Assembly (NCBI GenBank): GCA_020629635.1
Contig: JAHDCX010000007.1
Coordinates: 62,001-126,000, forward strand
DNA length: 64,000 bases
DNA from: Acidimicrobiales bacterium
GTDB taxonomy: Bacteria > Actinomycetota > Acidimicrobiia > Acidimicrobiales > SHLQ01
Direction: 5' to 3'
Shown here piece after piece: positions 60,679 through 64,000 of the stretch (position 1 is its first letter; each line of letters opens with the position of its first letter). Position numbers and translations under genes: made by a program. Below the pieces are notes generated by a model. It did not search any database and was not told where the DNA came from. It saw only the letters and a program-made list of their open reading frames with translations.

Positions 60679-60762
60679 ACGCGCAGGGGAAACAAGCACC
60701 TCCGGGGGTGCTGTTGGAGAAAACGGTACCGACGACACCGGGGTCTGGTCAAGCGCGACAAA

Positions 60763-60784
60763 GGTCCCGGGCGCACCCGGGACC
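60763..60784 (-). terminator. Terminator/attenuator between rplL and rpoB
   Basis: Perfect 9-bp stem GGTCCCGGG/CCCGGGACC with a four-base loop, followed on the minus strand by TTTGTC. It lies 30 bp after rplL. The place corresponds to the attenuator known between rplL and rpoB in other bacteria. Confidence 0.7.
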
Positions 60785-60814
60785 CTCATCTCGAACCTGA
60801 TTGTTCGGGGTGAA

Positions 60815-61195
60815 CTACTTGAGTTCGACCGAACCGCCGGCTTCTTCGATGGCCGCCTTGGCTTTTTCGGCGTCGTCCTTCGATGCCTTCTCGAGGACGG
60901 GCTTCGGGGCGCCGTCGACGAGGTCCTTGGCGTCCTTGAGGCCGAGGCCCGTGAGCTCACGGACGACCTTGATCACGCCGATCTTCTTGTCGCCAGCGGC
61001 GGACAAGATGACGTCGAACTCGGACTGCTCTTCGCCGCCACCGTCGCCGTCAGCAGCGGGTGCGCCAACGGCGGCCACTGCGACCGGCGCTGCGGCGGTC
61101 ACGTCGAAGCGCTCCTTGAACTCGTCCAGGAGTTCTTTGAACTCGAGGACGGTCATGCCCTCGATGCTCTCGAGAATTTCTTCCTTGGTAGCCAT
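60815..61195 (-). CDS. rplL: Ribosomal protein L7/L12
   Basis: 126 residues. N-terminal dimerisation helix ([27 protein letters not shown]), Ala/Gly hinge (~34-50), and a C-terminal factor-binding domain with [29 protein letters not shown]. It forms the ribosomal stalk with L10 and recruits translation GTPases. The start lies two bases after the rplJ stop. Confidence 0.97.
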   Translation of the reverse strand: MATKEEILESIEGMTVLEFKELLDEFKERFDVTAAAPVAVAAVGAPAADGDGGGEEQSEFDVILSAAGDKKIGVIKVVRELTGLGLKDAKDLVDGAPKPVLEKASKDDAEKAKAAIEEAGGSVELK

Positions 61196-61197
61196 GA

Positions 61198-61920
61198 TCA
61201 GCTCTCCTCTTCTTCGGTCTCGTTGTCCGAGGTCTCTGCACCGGCCTCGTCGGCAGGTGCGTCTTCGGCGGCCTCGTCGGCTGCCTCGGTCGTGTCGTCG
61301 TCAGCTGCGGCTTCCTCTTCGGGAGCTGCGTCCTCGGGGGCGTCTGCGGCCGAGTCTGCAGGCGCAGCCTCGCCACCCGCCGGACCGCCCTTGTCGAGCA
61401 ATTCCTGGAGGGCGTAGCTGAACTCGCGGAGCTTGGCGTCGAGCAGGCCGGCGAAGTCGCCGAGCATGTACTCCATCGCGCCGGCGAACTCGGCAAGGAG
61501 CACCTCGCGAGACGGAAGATCGGCAAGTGCCTTGATCTCCTCGACGTCGAGCATCTTGCCGTCGAGCACGCCCCCCTTGAGCACGAGCGCGTCGTTGGTC
61601 CTGGCGTACTCCTTGAGCGCCTTGGCCACCGCGGCCGCATCGCCAGCCGAACCATCAGCCTTGTCGCCGACGAAGGCGAGGGCGGTCGGGCCGGTGAGCA
61701 GCTCGTCGATGTCGAGCCCGATCTCCTGGGCTGCCAAACGCACGAGCGTGTTCTTGTAGATCTTGTATTCGCCACCCGACGGGGCGAGATTGCGACGCAG
61801 TTCGGCCATCGCCGGCACGTCGAGGCCGCGGTACTCGGTGAGCACGACGCCATCGGCGGCCTCGAGCTTTTCCTTGACCTCTGCGACCACCGCAACCTTG
61901 TCGGCTCGGGGTTCTCCCAT
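61198..61920 (-). CDS. rplJ: Ribosomal protein L10 with long acidic C-terminal tail
   Basis: 240 residues. The first ~178 are a normal L10 ([63 protein letters not shown]). The L7/L12-binding helix is followed by about 60 extra residues of Ala, Glu, Asp and Thr ending ETEEEES, where most L10 proteins stop. The tail is strongly acidic and low-complexity, so probably disordered, and may affect stalk assembly. A leader region resembling the autoregulatory L10 leader precedes it. Confidence 0.96.
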   Translation of the reverse strand: MGEPRADKVAVVAEVKEKLEAADGVVLTEYRGLDVPAMAELRRNLAPSGGEYKIYKNTLVRLAAQEIGLDIDELLTGPTALAFVGDKADGSAGDAAAVAKALKEYARTNDALVLKGGVLDGKMLDVEEIKALADLPSREVLLAEFAGAMEYMLGDFAGLLDAKLREFSYALQELLDKGGPAGGEAAPADSAADAPEDAAPEEEAAADDDTTEAADEAAEDAPADEAGAETSDNETEEEES

Positions 61921-61944
61921 TGATCTGACTCCTGACGGACAGCC

Positions 61945-62070
61945 GAAGACACGACGAACATCCGGAGCGCTACCGCCTCGGCGGGGGCTCTGTCAGATCA
62001 CCTGCTCAGGATTTACCGCTCGAGAGCGCACCGGAGGTCTTCGGCAAATGCGATTTTGAACAGTGGTGAG
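61945..62070 (-). ncRNA. Ribosomal protein L10 leader (autoregulatory mRNA element)
   Basis: The 163-nt gap between rplA and rplJ contains, on the minus strand, GCCGAAGACCTCCGGTGC and then CCTGAGCAGGTGA, followed by a pairing GCCCCCGCCGAGGCGG hairpin. This resembles the L10-leader found before rplJ in many bacteria, where the L10(L12)4 complex binds and represses translation. Borders are approximate. Confidence 0.55.
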
Positions 62071-62083
62071 GTTAACGCCTCGG

Positions 62084-62770
62084 TTAGAGACTTCCGACGT
62101 CGAGCTTGATGCCCGGCCCCATCGTCGACGAGATGACGGCCTTGCGGATGTACTGACCCTTTGCGCCAGCCGGCTTGAGCCGCTTCAGCTCGTCGAACAC
62201 CGAGTCCAGATTGCGACCGAGATCCTCGGCGCTGAACGACACCTTGCCGATCGGCACGTGCACGTTGGCGAACTTGTCGGTGCGGAATTCGACCTTGCCA
62301 CCCTTGAACTCCTCGACGGCCTTGGCGACGTCGGGCGTCACGGTGCCGGTCTTCGGGTTGGGCATCAGGCTGCGGGGGCCAAGCACCCGTCCGAGGCGAC
62401 CGACGAGCGGCATCATGTCGGGCGATGCGATCGTCACGTCGAAGTCCAACATTCCGCCCTCGATCTCGGCGGCGAGTTCGTCGGCGCCGACGAATTCTGC
62501 GCCCGCATCACGTGCAGCCTGGGCAGCGTCGCCCTGGGCGAACACCGCCACCCGCACGTCCTTGCCGGTGCCGGCAGGAAGGGCCACGGTCCCACGAATC
62601 ATCTCGTCGGCCTTGCGGGGGTCGACCCCAAGTCGCACAACCAGATCGACCGTTTCGTCGAAGCTCCGCTTCGGAAAGCCGAGCAGAACCTGCACGGCAT
62701 CTCCCGACGAATGCAGACCATCTCGGTCGTAGGCCCGAAGGGCGTTTGTGTACTTCTTTGCTTGCGCCAT
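62084..62770 (-). CDS. rplA: Ribosomal protein L1
   Basis: 228 residues, the usual length. The two-domain L1 signatures are present: [35 protein letters not shown], the hinge, and [43 protein letters not shown]. It binds the 23S rRNA L1 stalk and usually its own mRNA. It lies 88 bp downstream of rplK. Confidence 0.97.
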   Translation of the reverse strand: MAQAKKYTNALRAYDRDGLHSSGDAVQVLLGFPKRSFDETVDLVVRLGVDPRKADEMIRGTVALPAGTGKDVRVAVFAQGDAAQAARDAGAEFVGADELAAEIEGGMLDFDVTIASPDMMPLVGRLGRVLGPRSLMPNPKTGTVTPDVAKAVEEFKGGKVEFRTDKFANVHVPIGKVSFSAEDLGRNLDSVFDELKRLKPAGAKGQYIRKAVISSTMGPGIKLDVGSL

Positions 62771-62858
62771 TTCGGCTCCCTCATGTTGGGCTCACCGCAG
62801 GCGAGGTGCTCCTGCGGTGGCGCTGGTGAAACGGGCCGGAGCCCGTACGGTCCAGACG

Positions 62859-63284
62859 TCAGACGACGTCGATGCCCATCGAGCGGGCGGTGCCTTCGAC
62901 CTGGAGCTTTGCCGCCTCGATGTCGTTGGCGTTGAGGTCGGGCATCTTGATCTCAGCGATCTCGGTGACCTGCGCCATCGTGATCGACCCGGCCGTCTCG
63001 CGGCCCGGGTTGTTGGCCGCCTTGTCGAGACCGGCGGCCTTGCGGATCAAGAACGGCGTGGGCGGCGTCTTCATGATGAACGAGAACGTGCGGTCCTCGT
63101 AGATCGTGATCTCGACCGGAATGATCTGGCCGCGCTTGTCCTCGGTCTTCGCGTTGTAGTCCTTGCAGAAGTCCATGATCGCCACGCCGTGCGGGCCGAG
63201 CGCGGTACCGACCGGCGGCGCGGGCGACGCCTGCCCCGCGGGGATCTGGATCTTCACGATTGCAGAGACTTGCTTCTTGGCCAT
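62859..63284 (-). CDS. rplK: Ribosomal protein L11
   Basis: 141 residues. [38 protein letters not shown] (the Pro-rich thiostrepton/GTPase-centre region) and the C-terminal rRNA-binding part ending [20 protein letters not shown] are canonical. It lies 45 bp after nusG and is likely co-transcribed with it. Confidence 0.97.
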   Translation of the reverse strand: MAKKQVSAIVKIQIPAGQASPAPPVGTALGPHGVAIMDFCKDYNAKTEDKRGQIIPVEITIYEDRTFSFIMKTPPTPFLIRKAAGLDKAANNPGRETAGSITMAQVTEIAEIKMPDLNANDIEAAKLQVEGTARSMGIDVV

Positions 63285-63329
63285 GGTGATTCCTGAAAGA
63301 GAGATGTGGTCGGAGACCGACGAGCGAGT

Positions 63330-64000
63330 CTACAGCCGCGCGATCTGGGAAAACTCCAGCTCGACCGGAGTTTCGCGACCGAAAATGTTGACGAGGACCT
63401 TGACCTTGAGCTGGTCCTCGTTGATCTCGACGATCTCGCCGGAGAAGTCGGCGAAGGGGCCTTCCTTGACTCGCACCGTCTCGCCCATTTCGTACTCGAG
63501 TCGAGCCTTCGACCGCTTGGCCGGGGTGGCGGGGGCACCCTCTTCTTTGACCTGGAGGAAGTTCTCGACCTCTCGGCGCAACAACGGCGAGGGCTTCCCG
63601 CCCGAGCCGACGAAGTTCACGACAGACGGCGTGTTTCGGATGACGTACCACGCGTCGTCGTCGAGGTGTGCCCGGACCAAGAGGTATCCGGGGAACATCT
63701 TCTTCTGGACGACGACCTTCTTGCCGTTGCGGAACTCGACCACGTCTTCCATGGGGATGACGGACTCGTAGATCCGCTCCTCCATGCCCATCGAGGCGAT
63801 CCGAGCGGCGAGGTTCTGCTGCGCCTTCTTCTCGTGGCCGCTCTGGGTGTGGACCACGTACCAACGACCCGGACGGTCGAAGGGAGATTCGACCTTGGGC
63901 GGCGCTTCTTCGTCGAAGAGCTCATCCTCGTCGAGGACTTCGTCGATCTCGCTCTCGGCGTCGGCCACGACGGAGTCGGCCGGCTCGGACGCGTCGTCGG
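63330..64000 (-). CDS. nusG: Transcription antitermination factor NusG (N-terminus outside window)
   Basis: The NGN domain (RPGRWYVVHTQSGHEKKAQQNL to LVRAHLDDDAWYVIRNTPSVVNFVG) and the C-terminal KOW domain (GETVRVKEGPFADFSGEIVEINEDQLKVKVLVNIFGR) are complete. The reading frame stays open to the window edge with acidic residues (DDASEPADSVV and onward), so the true start probably lies beyond 64000. GTG 63968 is the only alternative seen. Acidic N-terminal extensions are common in actinobacterial NusG. It couples RNA polymerase to Rho or the ribosome and heads the rplKAJL cluster. Confidence 0.95.
   Translation of the reverse strand, partial: DDASEPADSVVADAESEIDEVLDEDELFDEEAPPKVESPFDRPGRWYVVHTQSGHEKKAQQNLAARIASMGMEERIYESVIPMEDVVEFRNGKKVVVQKKMFPGYLLVRAHLDDDAWYVIRNTPSVVNFVGSGGKPSPLLRREVENFLQVKEEGAPATPAKRSKARLEYEMGETVRVKEGPFADFSGEIVEINEDQLKVKVLVNIFGRETPVELEFSQIARL

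Overview
The window is about 64 kb of high-GC bacterial chromosome with dense, often overlapping genes. It looks like an actinobacterium, most plausibly of the class Acidimicrobiia (Ilumatobacter-like). The reasons are: strong G/C preference at third codon positions; many GTG starts; ATGA/GTGA overlaps; a two-gene class Ia nrdAB with an ATP cone; a long (type 2) IleS; acidic extensions on NusG and L10; and several genes whose -10-like hexamer lies only 6-8 nt before the start codon (leaderless transcripts). The taxonomic call is an inference; no rRNA gene is present. I saw no tRNA, rRNA, CRISPR array, phage or transposase gene.

Layout. 0-10 kb: end of a Maf pyrophosphatase, a membrane protein, dusB, an aminotransferase, a lone cyclic-nucleotide-binding protein, a PaaG-like hydratase, and the reverse-transsulfuration pair cbs plus cystathionine gamma-lyase/synthase. 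7.6-12.3 kb (minus): two large secreted proteins, a propeller/fibronectin-like protein and a Tad-anchored protein with seven regularly spaced cysteine pairs. 12.4-16.3 kb: ileS and an overlapping SPOUT rRNA methyltransferase. 16.3-20.2 kb (minus): nrdAB and a small acidic protein. 20.7-25.5 kb (minus): a tightly packed run of asparaginase, Wzm/Wzt-type ABC exporter, aroQ and an FAD oxidoreductase. 25.7-34 kb: a Bax-inhibitor-1-like membrane protein, pyruvate carboxylase, a quinone oxidoreductase, and a LysR / NIT-GGDEF-EAL / TauE unit. 35 kb: inositol-1-phosphate synthase, divergent from lysR.

36.4-51.2 kb is a surface-polysaccharide region. One six-gene minus-strand operon holds PssD, a PssE-sulfotransferase fusion, a family 2 glycosyltransferase, an APH-type kinase, a Wzy/WaaL-type membrane protein and a second sulfotransferase. 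A second operon holds a Wzc-like chain-length protein with a damaged ATP site, an SDR epimerase, rfbA and rfbB. Two plus-strand GH26-type glycoside hydrolases, a lipoprotein and an RTX-tailed secreted enzyme, flank this second operon. Together they suggest synthesis, sulfation, length control and trimming of a sulfated exopolysaccharide. Flippase, initiating transferase, rfbC and rfbD are not in the window.

51.2-64 kb (minus): an SLC13-type anion transporter, then the conserved transcription/translation cluster nusG (cut by the window end), rplK, rplA, L10 leader, rplJ, rplL, rpoB and rpoC. The most unusual non-coding items are a perfect 24-bp inverted repeat (36353-36433), three tandem 43-bp hairpin repeats (44203-44331), and a 33-bp direct repeat (285-317 and 1280-1312).
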